Of a DNA stretch of 32,233 nt, positions 17,274 through 25,307 are shown in pieces. A program made the translations under genes and the position numbers. This DNA is from Rhodospirillaceae bacterium (GTDB taxonomy: Bacteria > Pseudomonadota > Alphaproteobacteria > Rhodospirillales > Casp-alpha2). Under the pieces are notes generated by a model. The model did no database searches, had not been told where the DNA came from, and worked only from the letters and a program-made list of their open reading frames with translations. The stretch lies in assembly GCA_018665815.1 (NCBI GenBank), contig JABJBP010000151.1, positions 1-32,233 on the forward strand, written 5' to 3'. Positions within the stretch are counted from its first letter, which is position 1; every line of letters begins with the position of its first letter.

Positions 17274-18818
17274 CTATGCGCCGACCGCTTTTTTGACTTT
17301 CAAGCTGTTGGTCATGAACATGGTCAACGGCAAACAGCAAAGCAATATGCCGGTCAGCAATTGAAAATCAAAACTATAGGCCAGCATGGAAGCCTGGAAA
17401 CTGATGGTATGCTCCAGAGCAGCAAGACCGGTTGTAGTATCGAGCGCCCAAGTGTCCGGCATCGGCACATGTGCCATCAAATCATTGAATGGCGTCGCGT
17501 GCTCACTCAAATGCGCCCGGTTGGTCTGCGTTTGGCGGACCAGGAAACTGGACAGCACCGCGATACCGATACTGCGCCCGATGTTACCCGTCAGGGCGTA
17601 GATCGAGGTTCCAAGATCACGTTGGTCGGCAGCCATTGTCGAGAAGCTCGCCGTGGTCAGGGGAATAAAGAAAAATGCGAAACCGACTCCTTGGATCATG
17701 ATGTAGCCGATCATCACGTAAACCGAAGAATCGGCGGTCAATTGCGACATTTCCCACGCCGATAGCGCTGCCAATGAAAGGCCCACGGCGATCAATTTAC
17801 GGGCGTCGTAATATTTGACCAGCCGACCGACGATGTAAGCCGAAATCATTGTCGCCAATCCGCGCGGTGCCAGGATCAAGCCCGAATCCACCAACGAATA
17901 TCCAGAAATATTCTGCACAAACGGTGGAATCAAAATCAGGCTGCCGAACAGCATCAATCCGAACACCATTCTGAGCAACATGCCGATGACAAAATTTCGA
18001 TTGGTCAGCAGAACCGGATCGACAAACGGGTTTTTTGAATAGACAGAGTTGACGATGAAGACCCAAAATGCGGCGCCCGCGATACATGCCAGACCAATGA
18101 TAATATGGGATTCCAACCAATCCATACGCTGACCACGGTCGAGCACGAACTGCAACGAAGCGAGGCCAATGCTGAGCATGGCAAAGCCAAAATAATTGAA
18201 TGGCCGTCGTTTTTTCGCCAACGTCGATGGCAGCATGGCCGCGGCCAGCACGATCCCGAAAATGCCGAACGGAATGTTGATAAAAAACGCCCAACGCCAG
18301 GAATACCACTCGGTCACGTATCCGCCCAAAGTCGGCCCCAAGATCGGACCGAACATCAAACCAATGCCCCACCAGCCCATGGCAACGCCGTAATCCTTTT
18401 GCTCGTACACATCCATCAGTGCGGACTGGGACAAGGGAATTAGCCCGGCGCCGAAAACCCCTTGCATGGCTCTGTAAACGAGAATTTCCGTCAGGGTGTC
18501 GGCACTACCACAAAGCACCGAAATCAGCGTGAACCCCAATAATCCGAATATAAACAAGCGCTTGCGGCTGAAATGTTCAGTCAACGCGCCCCACAGCGGT
18601 GTCGCCACGGCAACGGCAATCAAATAGGACGTCAACACCCAGGCAATTTGATCTTGGGCCGCCGACAGCGATCCCTGCATGTGCCGCATGGCGACAGCCA
18701 ACATGGAACTGTCGAGGACCTGCATGATCGGCCCCGTTACCAATGCGACGGTAATGAGGCCCCGTTGTAGATTAGTGAAATCGCTGGGTTTTTTCGGCGC
18801 AGCGGCCGCGGCATTCAT
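17274..18818 (-). CDS. emrB: EmrB/QacA-type (DHA2) multidrug efflux MFS permease
   Basis: 514 residues with about 14 predicted membrane segments, the size of DHA2 drug:H+ antiporters. Seen features are PIMQVLDSSMLAVAMRHMQG in helix 1, WVLTSYLIAVAVATPLWGAL with motif A GALTEHFSRKRLFIFG, and motif C-like GIGLMFGPILGPTLGGYV in helix 5. The RWAFFINIPFGIFGI stretch is typical of EmrB. The ATG overlaps the emrA stop codon in an ATGA junction (four bases), so translation is coupled. With the HlyD-type EmrA and a TolC-like channel it would export drugs or other amphipathic compounds across both membranes. The TolC-like gene at 5058 is broken, so another channel would be needed. The drug specificity is unknown. 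Confidence 0.92.
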   Translation of the reverse strand: MNAAAAAPKKPSDFTNLQRGLITVALVTGPIMQVLDSSMLAVAMRHMQGSLSAAQDQIAWVLTSYLIAVAVATPLWGALTEHFSRKRLFIFGLLGFTLISVLCGSADTLTEILVYRAMQGVFGAGLIPLSQSALMDVYEQKDYGVAMGWWGIGLMFGPILGPTLGGYVTEWYSWRWAFFINIPFGIFGIVLAAAMLPSTLAKKRRPFNYFGFAMLSIGLASLQFVLDRGQRMDWLESHIIIGLACIAGAAFWVFIVNSVYSKNPFVDPVLLTNRNFVIGMLLRMVFGLMLFGSLILIPPFVQNISGYSLVDSGLILAPRGLATMISAYIVGRLVKYYDARKLIAVGLSLAALSAWEMSQLTADSSVYVMIGYIMIQGVGFAFFFIPLTTASFSTMAADQRDLGTSIYALTGNIGRSIGIAVLSSFLVRQTQTNRAHLSEHATPFNDLMAHVPMPDTWALDTTTGLAALEHTISFQASMLAYSFDFQLLTGILLCCLPLTMFMTNSLKVKKAVGA

Positions 18819-19990
18819 AACCGTTCATTCATCCAGGCGAAGGCCGCACCAAAGATCGGCGGCAGGTCGCGCTGCCGGCCGGTATCGATCTCGACAATCA
18901 CGCTCATCCCGGCACGCAGATTGGGGATTTTATCGGTATCGGTAATTTCCAGCCTGACCGGCAAGCGTTGCACGACCTTGACCCAATTACCCGACGCGTT
19001 TTGCGGCGGCAACAAAGCGAACTCCGCCCCCGTCGCCGGCGCGATACTTGAGACCACGGCCTCGATGACACGGTCGGGGTAGGTGTCGGCCCGCAAGGTG
19101 GCAGGTTGGCCAACGCGCACATGGGTCAACTCTGTTTCCTTATAGTTTGCACGGACCCAGACCACCTTGGCGCCGACCAAACTGAACACCGGTTTGCCTT
19201 CTTCAATATATTCACCGACCTCAAGACCGAAATTGGTGACGATTCCGTCACTGGGCGCATATACCGTCGTCCGCTTCAAATCCAAGGCCGCTTCGTCGCG
19301 CGCCGCCATGGCTTCGCGCACGGTCGGATGATTGTTGGGATCAATATCAATTCGCCCACCGAGACGTGCCCGCACCCGACCAATATCTTGCGCAATGGCG
19401 GCGACCCGGTCGCGGGCCGCGCGAACGTTTTGTTCCGCATCGTCCAATTTGCTCTGCGATGCGAATCCCTTGCCATGCAATTTGCGTTGCCGATCGACGC
19501 TGCGTTGATAATACGCGATATCGCCTTTCGCCAATTTGTGCTCAGCAATTTTTTGCCGATATTCAGCTTTCAAAGCGGCAATGGTTTGACGCGCGGCGTT
19601 GAGTTGCGCACTGGCGCGATCCGCGGCAATGGAAAACGGCTCGCTGTCGATACGAAACAGAACCGTGCCCTTCACCACTTTTTGGTTTTCATTGACACCG
19701 ACGTACACGACGCGGCCCGAAACATCCGCACTGACGGCGATCTTGTCGGCCTTCACATACGCGTTTTCCGTCGAGACGATGCGGCCACCGGTGCCATAAA
19801 AATAAAGCGCGCCGAGCCCAATGGCGCCCGGCCCGACCAAGGAAAACAGAGTGACTGCCAAGAACTTGCGTACCCGGCGGCCAAACGCCGGTGACGTCTT
19901 CGCCGCGCTGGTTGACTCTGGCGCTTCACTTGATCGTTCGCCCGGTTCGGATGGGCTCGCGATCGCCGTTTGAGGGGCTTCTTCAGCCAT
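18815..19990 (-). CDS. emrA: EmrA-type HlyD-family membrane fusion protein
   Basis: 391 residues from ATG 19990, chosen because GGGAGG is five bases before it; a longer frame to 20131 lacks an SD and would overlap most of the regulator's end. A polar N-terminus leads to one membrane helix (about 43-65, FLAVTLFSLVGPGAIGLGAL). The first lipoyl half-motif follows, STENAYVKADKIAVSADVSG (73-92), then a helical hairpin of about 110 residues and the second lipoyl half with APSDGIVTNFGLEVGEYI. The beta-barrel part ends VKVVQRLPVRLEI. The protein bridges EmrB in the inner membrane and an outer-membrane channel. The start overlaps the end of the MarR gene by eight bases and the end overlaps emrB by four, showing a coupled three-gene operon. 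Confidence 0.93.
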   Translation of the reverse strand: MAEEAPQTAIASPSEPGERSSEAPESTSAAKTSPAFGRRVRKFLAVTLFSLVGPGAIGLGALYFYGTGGRIVSTENAYVKADKIAVSADVSGRVVYVGVNENQKVVKGTVLFRIDSEPFSIAADRASAQLNAARQTIAALKAEYRQKIAEHKLAKGDIAYYQRSVDRQRKLHGKGFASQSKLDDAEQNVRAARDRVAAIAQDIGRVRARLGGRIDIDPNNHPTVREAMAARDEAALDLKRTTVYAPSDGIVTNFGLEVGEYIEEGKPVFSLVGAKVVWVRANYKETELTHVRVGQPATLRADTYPDRVIEAVVSSIAPATGAEFALLPPQNASGNWVKVVQRLPVRLEITDTDKIPNLRAGMSVIVEIDTGRQRDLPPIFGAAFAWMNERL

Positions 19991-20495
19991 GCCGGCCTCC
20001 CGCCGCTTTTGCTCTTGATTGTTCGACGTCGGCGTCTTCTTCGGCCTCTTCGCGCAGGGCCTGAATTGTGTTGGCCTTGATGCGAAGTAGATCGTCAATA
20101 AACCGCTCGCTTTCCGCGGGTGTAAAATCACTCATCGCGGTATCGCGGTTCCACACCGCAATTTTTTCCATCTCTGCCAATACGGGCTGTGCTTTGTCGG
20201 TGAGATACAGTCGCCAAACCCGCCGATCTTCGGGGTCGGGGCGACGCTCAACCCAATCGTTTTCTTCCAGCCGGTCGATGTGGCGGCCCATGGTGATTGC
20301 TTCAATTTCCAGGATATCAGCCAGGGCCGTCTGATTAATCCCTTCACGCCGGCGCAATCGGGCCAGGACCCGCCATTTGGCCCGGGTCAAGCCCAAGGCG
20401 TGCGCCCGGCGGTCAAAGCGTTTGCGCATAAGACGTGACACATCGGCCATCAAAAAGCCGAGCGAGCGTTCCATTTCGTAATCTTTGGCGCTCAA
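19983..20495 (-). CDS. MarR-family regulator of the emrAB operon
   Basis: 170 residues with a TTG start at 20495. GAGG lies seven bases before it, while the in-frame ATG eight codons later has no SD, so TTG is preferred. The winged helix is plain: GLTRAKWRVLARLRRREGIN, QTALADILEIEAITMGRHIDRLEEN (helix-turn-helix with recognition helix), then the wing VERRPDPEDRRVWRLYLTDKAQ, where DPEDRR is the MarR wing signature. It is first in the operon, and its promoter region holds a perfect palindrome. By analogy with EmrR/MprA it would repress its own operon and let go when an effector binds; the effector is unknown. Confidence 0.92.
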   Translation of the reverse strand: MSAKDYEMERSLGFLMADVSRLMRKRFDRRAHALGLTRAKWRVLARLRRREGINQTALADILEIEAITMGRHIDRLEENDWVERRPDPEDRRVWRLYLTDKAQPVLAEMEKIAVWNRDTAMSDFTPAESERFIDDLLRIKANTIQALREEAEEDADVEQSRAKAAGGRHG

Positions 20496-20538
20496 AACCG
20501 ATCCTCACCTCATCCGCTTCGCAACATGCGATTTATTA

Positions 20539-20560
20539 TCAGCTGTAGATAAACAGCTGA
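20539..20560. repeat. inverted repeat in the emr leader
   Basis: TCAGCTG (20539-20545) and CAGCTGA (20554-20560) are separated by eight bases. They lie between the operon's expected transcription start and the TTG start codon. This could be a second regulator site or a leader hairpin. Confidence 0.45.
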
Positions 20561-20565
20561 ATTAT

Positions 20566-20581
20566 TATAAGCATGCTTATA
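20566..20581. promoter_or_regulatory. candidate MarR operator, perfect 16-bp palindrome
   Basis: TATAAGCATGCTTATA is identical on both strands. It starts at the last base of the -10 hexamer and covers the expected start point of the marR-emrAB transcript, where a bound repressor would block polymerase. Size and symmetry suit a MarR dimer. Confidence 0.62.
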
Positions 20582-20608
20582 TTATGTCCGCTTGAGAGTT
20601 TTGGTCAA
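20581..20608 (-). promoter_or_regulatory. promoter of the marR-emrA-emrB operon
   Basis: On the minus strand TTGACC (20608-20603) and CATAAT (20586-20581) are 16 bases apart. Each matches the consensus hexamer at five of six positions. The pair points into the MarR gene, and a perfect palindrome adjoins the -10. Confidence 0.65.
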
Positions 20609-20640
20609 GTTCCGAGCAAAAAATTAGATCCTATTGATGC

Positions 20641-22386
20641 TCAAGCAGCGTCGCTGGCAGATGCGTCGGACATGCCCCAGACGGAATCTTCTCGCCATGG
20701 GACCAACACGGCCTGTTTGGCGTGCTCATTGACCACTTCGGCGATATAGCGTGCTTCCTGGCCTTTGCGGGCGACCAAGATGGGGTCGGTCACGCTCAAG
20801 GGTGCTAAGCTCATGTTGATGACCCATGCACTGGGATCCATGCCGGCCCGCTGCAGATCGCGCTGCAAGTCAGCCGCTTCATGTACCGGTGTCGCTTCCG
20901 GCACCGTGCAAATCAGCACGCGGGTGAAATCCGGATCGCGCAGACGCGGCAACAAGTTGGCAACCGCTTCCGGCACACCATCGGTCAGTCGACCGACCTC
21001 TCGGTGGTAACTCTCGGCGGCGTCCAATAGCAAGATCGTATGGCCGGTCGGTGCCGTATCCATCACGACGATACTGTCGGTCGCTTCGTGGACCGTGCGC
21101 GCAAAAGCACGGAACACGGCAATCTCCTCGGTGCACGGTGAGCTGAGATCTTCTTCCAGCAGCGCCAAACCAGCTGCGTCGAGCTTTGAGCCGGTCGTCG
21201 ACATGACCTCATCGCGGTATTTTTCAACCTCGACCTCGGGATCGATACGGCCAATCTCTAGATTGTCAGGGATGTCGGTGACGGTTTGGGCCACATGGGC
21301 CGCCGGGTCAGTGGTGGAAAGGTGAACCTTATGGCCACGCTTCGCCAACCCCACCGCCACGTAGGCAGCAATTGATGTCTTACCAACACCACCCTTACCC
21401 ATGGTCATGATGACGCCGTTATTTTGTTTGGCCAATTCATCGACCAGGCTCTCAAGGCTATTGGGCAGCGCAACCATATCGACATGCTCGGCCGGCTCCA
21501 ATTCATTATTAGCCAACAGTGCCCTGAGCGCGGACACGCCTAAAACCTGGCCCGACTTCAAGGGCAAATCATGACGGCTCAACCCTGCCAGCGCAGCCGG
21601 CAAATCTTCCAATGCCGCACCGCCGCGCCGTTCCATGGCCTGGGCCACGGCATCACCGGCATCCACGGCCTTGAACACGCCGTTGACAGCAAGGGCCTGG
21701 TTCTTAATGCCGATCTCAGCCAGCTCTTCACTGGTCCGCGCCGCTTCATCGACGGCGGCCCGGTCTGGACGGGTCACCAAGACTAACGTCGTCTCATCTT
21801 TATTCGCCAACGCATCAACAGCGGAGGAATAAAGCGCCCGCTGTTTTTTCATGCCTTCCAAGGGACCAATGCACGATGTGCCAGCGGCCGCATCATCAAT
21901 AAAGCCGGTCCAGGCGGTCGGCAGGGTCAACAGGCGTAGCGTGTGACCGGTTGGCGCGGTGTCGAAAACCACGTGATCAAAACCGGCGGTGACGTCTTCA
22001 TTTGCCAACAGTTTGGCGAACTCGTCAAAGGCCGCGATTTCCACCGTGCAGGCACCGGCGAACTGTTCTTCGATGCTTTGAATGGCGGAGTCAGGCAGCA
22101 CGCCACGATAAGGTCCAACGACACTTTCACGATAGGCTTCGGCGGCGGCTTCCGGGTCAACATTCATTGCCTTCAAGCCGTCCACGCCGCCAATGGCCGT
22201 GGGGTCGGTGCCAATATCCTGGCCAAACACTTCATGGATGTTTGATGCAGGGTCGGTGGACACCAGCAAAACTTTCTTGCCGGAGTCAGCCAAGGCCACC
22301 GCCGTCGCGCAAGACAGCGACGTCTTGCCGACGCCGCCTTTGCCGGTGAAGAAAAGTACGGGCGTCGGATTATCGAGAACGTGCAT
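20641..22386 (-). CDS. arsA: arsenite-stimulated ATPase ArsA, two-domain form
   Basis: 581 residues from ATG 22386, with AAGGA about nine bases before. Two homologous halves each carry the deviant Walker A GKGGVGKTS (15-23 and 330-338) and the DTAPTGHT switch (142-149 and 443-450). The three metalloid-binding cysteines of the E. coli protein (113, 172, 422) have counterparts: C113 in GACTVEIAAFDEF, C172 in GTSCIGPLEG and C418 in SSPCTEEIAVF. ArsA takes As(III) from ArsD and energises extrusion by ArsB. It follows arsD by eleven bases. No arsB, acr3, arsC or arsR is present in the window on either side, so the pump it should drive must be elsewhere, or this ATPase acts differently. Confidence 0.95.
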   Translation of the reverse strand: MHVLDNPTPVLFFTGKGGVGKTSLSCATAVALADSGKKVLLVSTDPASNIHEVFGQDIGTDPTAIGGVDGLKAMNVDPEAAAEAYRESVVGPYRGVLPDSAIQSIEEQFAGACTVEIAAFDEFAKLLANEDVTAGFDHVVFDTAPTGHTLRLLTLPTAWTGFIDDAAAGTSCIGPLEGMKKQRALYSSAVDALANKDETTLVLVTRPDRAAVDEAARTSEELAEIGIKNQALAVNGVFKAVDAGDAVAQAMERRGGAALEDLPAALAGLSRHDLPLKSGQVLGVSALRALLANNELEPAEHVDMVALPNSLESLVDELAKQNNGVIMTMGKGGVGKTSIAAYVAVGLAKRGHKVHLSTTDPAAHVAQTVTDIPDNLEIGRIDPEVEVEKYRDEVMSTTGSKLDAAGLALLEEDLSSPCTEEIAVFRAFARTVHEATDSIVVMDTAPTGHTILLLDAAESYHREVGRLTDGVPEAVANLLPRLRDPDFTRVLICTVPEATPVHEAADLQRDLQRAGMDPSAWVINMSLAPLSVTDPILVARKGQEARYIAEVVNEHAKQAVLVPWREDSVWGMSDASASDAA

Positions 22387-22397
22387 GGAAGGATTCC

Positions 22398-22787
22398 TTA
22401 TCCGCAGCAACCAGAGGCCTCGGCCTCTTCTTTTTTATCATCTTCAGACGGGCCGCAGCACGATGGTGCCGCGTCGCCGGTGATCTCGACGCCGATCTTG
22501 GCGCCTAAATCGGCCTTATCCAGATACACTCCCTTGGAGACGACTTCGCCATCCACCATCACTAACGGCAGACAATCAACACCGTCGGATTCCAAAGCCG
22601 CCTTGACCGTCGCGTTCTCGGCGAACGCCCCGGGCTGGCTGGAAAGCTCAAAGCGGTCGACTTCAACACCCTGAACTCTTAAGCCTTCAAGGGCGGAAGC
22701 GTATTGCGCCATTGCATCACTGGTACCGGGATCACAAACGCCCGTGGCACAGCAACCGGCGGGTTCATAAATGGCAATACGGCCCAT
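22398..22787 (-). CDS. arsD: arsenic metallochaperone ArsD
   Basis: 129 residues from ATG 22787, chosen because GGAGAGAGA stands directly before it; an upstream in-frame start at 22805 would place this SD inside the gene. The thioredoxin-like N-terminus IAIYEPAGCCATGVCDPG has C12, C13 and C18 exactly as in the characterised E. coli chaperone, where they bind As(III) and hand it to ArsA. Two further vicinal pairs, C110-C111 (SCCG) and C127-C128 (SGCCG), are also kept. LPLVMVDGEVVSKGVYLD is the conserved cis-Pro strand region. It lies directly upstream of arsA. The 153-base gap upstream has no ArsR gene or operator I can recognise. Confidence 0.95.
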   Translation of the reverse strand: MGRIAIYEPAGCCATGVCDPGTSDAMAQYASALEGLRVQGVEVDRFELSSQPGAFAENATVKAALESDGVDCLPLVMVDGEVVSKGVYLDKADLGAKIGVEITGDAAPSCCGPSEDDKKEEAEASGCCG

Positions 22788-22940
22788 GTCTCTCTCCATT
22801 TTCAAATCAATCGCGGGGATAAAGCCCGTGTTGGCGACAACCTATCGCGATGGGTCAGAGATGGCAATTTCTAGTCATCATTTCAAGCTGTGGGTCCATG
22901 TGCGCGACGAATAGCCCATCAGGAGGTCAAAATCGCCGAT

Positions 22941-24026
22941 CTAACTCACTGTTTCCAATTCTTTCAGGTACTTAGCAATGGCTAGCTGCAGTGAAAATTG
23001 CAACTCACGTCCCGTTTCTCCGCCGTCGCCTGTGATCTTATCGCGAAAAACAACACGCATGGTGTCAATATGGGCCTTAACGATATCGACCGCCCTGTCG
23101 TCTGTCGGGCATCCCATGAGCGTGATGTTGTAAAGCAACTTACCGACCGTCGTGATGATCGGATAGCCGAAAATCCCGCCCTGGCCGCGTAATTCATGAG
23201 CCAACAAATTGATTTTGTCGAAGTGCTCGCGGCGCTGGCCCAAGTGTGCCTGCTGGGCGCGCACACAGTACGCCGACAGCATCGCCAAATACTCAATGGC
23301 CCAATCGTGGAATTCCACGGCCTTGCGTTCCAGAGTCTGGTCGGCTTCATCAAGGAGATTTTGAGGAATTGTGCCACGGCCCTTGGCGCCGAGCCCGCCC
23401 GCCTTCTCTTTCAAACTGTTGGGCAGGCGGAAATAGTAAACGTCTTTCGGGTCCTTTGGACGCACCACCCGGTCGGTGGAATAGACGATGTTGGCGTCCT
23501 GCTCGGTCATTTCCCGGCGCTCCGTCTCGGCGACGTTTTCGCTCTTCCGATGCCGATCTGGGCCGAAATAAGCGCGGGTCGCGATGAACTGACGGGGTTT
23601 GTCGATAACTTCCAATATGCGTTGCGAAACGCTGGCTGCCGAAAACGGTTTGGCCAGGAATTCATTAACGCCCTAGTCGCGGGCCTTCTGGACGTTTTCG
23701 TCGTCCGCGGCGCCCGACATCATAATGAACGGCAAAAACCGATCCGGGCTCTCCTTGCCCTCGCGGACCCAACGCAGCAACACAAGCCCATCGATGGGCG
23801 CCATCACCATGTCCGAAATGATCAAATCCAGGCGGCTGCCAGCACCGCCATAAGGGTCGCGACTTTGTTTCAGCAACTCGATGGCCTCGACCCCGTCGCG
23901 GGCCTTGAGCACGTTGCCGACGCCCATATAGCGCAGCAGATCGTCCACGACGCTCAGAATATACTGACTGTCCTCCACGAGCAGTATGTTAAACCGCCCG
24001 AGATCATATGCACCGTCCGCAGGCAT
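22941..24026 (-). pseudogene. CheY-like receiver protein with helical C-terminal domain, interrupted by an in-frame TAG
   Basis: From ATG 24026 the frame encodes a receiver domain: NILLVEDSQYILSVVDDLLR, phosphoacceptor D72 in IISDMVMAPIDGL, and S104 in FIMMSGAADDE. It meets TAG at 23673-23675 (codon 118), then continues in the same frame as GVNEFLAKPFSAASVSQRIL with the conserved Lys at codon 126. About 200 more residues follow, including KDVYYFRLPNSLKEKAGGLG and a mostly helical end. Such receiver-helical proteins are seen in Rhodospirillales; the C-terminal role is unknown to me. The stop removes the conserved Lys and the last helix, so the short product should not signal normally. A CAG-to-TAG change would explain it. 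An in-frame TTG at 24071 is an alternative start. It could also be a base-calling error. Confidence 0.75.
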
Positions 24027-24117
24027 CGAATTGGCTCTCGTCGTCTGTGGCTGTCCCCTGAACGACGGCAATCAATCAGATATACGGATATTGTAAAGTG
24101 AAAACGCGGTTTAACGT

Positions 24118-25305
24118 TTAGATCACACCACCGTCTTTGAGCGCAGCCAGCCGGGCATTATCGTAGCCTAAGTCGGTGAGCAACGCCTCGGTATCCTGGC
24201 CCAAACGGGGTGCCGGATTGGCCGGTGTCGGCTCATCACATTTCACCGGCGCATCAATGGCGCGGTAAGTGCCGTGACCTTCCAACTCGAGAGATTGCAG
24301 CCGCCCTTCATCTTTAACAAAGGGGTTTTCCAGGGCCTGTTGGATATTGTTGATTGGCGCGGCCGGCACCTTGCCGGCGAAGACCTCCAACCATGCCGCC
24401 GTGTTCTTCGCCGAAAGTGCCTCGTCGAGCATATCCTGGATCAAAGCACGATGCTCCAGTCGGCCCTTGAAATCAGCAAACCGTTGATCGGCAAGCCAAT
24501 CGGCACGACCCAGAGCCTCACATAGCGCGGGCCAAAACTTTTCCTTGTTGCACATAATGAAGATCCAACCATCGGCGGTCTTGTAAAGCGCACACGGCGT
24601 CAGCGATGGGTGGCCGGAGCGTTCTTCGCGCTCCGTCACATGACCTTCATTCAAGTACCAAAGTGCCGGATAGCCCAAATTGCAAAGCGCGACATCGAAC
24701 AGACTGACATCCAAATCGCGCCCCTGCCCGGTTGCCCGCGCACCCGTGATCCCGGCGAGTACGGCATAGGCCAGTGCCAGGCCGGTCATTTGATCAACCA
24801 CCGAAAGCCCGAACCGCGTCGGCGGCCCGTCCGGCTCGCCCGTCAACGAGAAATAGCCGGCTTCGGCCTGCATCAGATAATCGAACCCCGGCCAGTCGGC
24901 CCGCGGCCCGGTTCGCCCATAGGCCGACAAATGCGCACAAACAATTTTGGGGTTGATATCTTTCAAGACGTCATAAGTCAGGCCGAGTTTGTCGGGCACA
25001 TCGCCCCGCAGGTTCGACGCCACCGCGTCCGCGGTTTTGACCATGTCATGGAAAACCGCCATGCCTTCCGGCTTGGACAAATCAATGGTCAGACTTTTCT
25101 TATTGCGGTTATAGGCGTGGAAGAATTCCGAATCTTCCGGCGTGAAGAAATACGGCCCAATGGCCCGGGCGAAATCGCCGCCATCGTTCGGGTTCTCGAT
25201 CTTGATAACCTCGGCGCCCTGGTCGGCCAGGAATTGTGTGCCAAACGGCCCGGCGCCATATTGTTCAACGGCTAGGACACGCACGCCATCTAACGGCAAC
25301 GCCAT
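24118..25305 (-). CDS. CaiB/BaiF family (type III) CoA-transferase
   Basis: 395 residues, a normal length. LDGVRVLAVEQYGAGPFGTQ and LADQGAEVIKIENPNDGGDFAR are the conserved start. NRNKKSLTIDLSKPEG is the CoA-binding loop, and D142 in WPGFDYLMQAEAGYFSLTG is the catalytic Asp that forms the acyl anhydride. LTPCALYKTADGWIFI and PAAPINNIQQALENPFV mark the C-terminal part. The family moves CoA between carboxylic acids such as oxalate, succinate, citramalate, itaconate or carnitine; the acid here is not determined. It is the last gene of the seven-gene minus-strand run and starts two bases after the acyl-CoA dehydrogenase stop, so the two steps are probably consecutive. Confidence 0.92.
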   Translation of the reverse strand: MALPLDGVRVLAVEQYGAGPFGTQFLADQGAEVIKIENPNDGGDFARAIGPYFFTPEDSEFFHAYNRNKKSLTIDLSKPEGMAVFHDMVKTADAVASNLRGDVPDKLGLTYDVLKDINPKIVCAHLSAYGRTGPRADWPGFDYLMQAEAGYFSLTGEPDGPPTRFGLSVVDQMTGLALAYAVLAGITGARATGQGRDLDVSLFDVALCNLGYPALWYLNEGHVTEREERSGHPSLTPCALYKTADGWIFIMCNKEKFWPALCEALGRADWLADQRFADFKGRLEHRALIQDMLDEALSAKNTAAWLEVFAGKVPAAPINNIQQALENPFVKDEGRLQSLELEGHGTYRAIDAPVKCDEPTPANPAPRLGQDTEALLTDLGYDNARLAALKDGGVI

Positions 25306-25307
25306 GA

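Noticed and set aside
5457-23675. Reassignment of TAA and TAG to glutamine
   Set aside because: Many intact genes in the window end at family-typical positions with TAA or TAG, so the standard bacterial code holds. Isolated mutations or errors are simpler.
23196-24101. A 301-codon plus-strand ORF opposite the receiver-protein gene
   Set aside because: Long antisense ORFs are common in GC-rich coding DNA. The minus strand has clear receiver motifs while this frame shows no recognisable domain.
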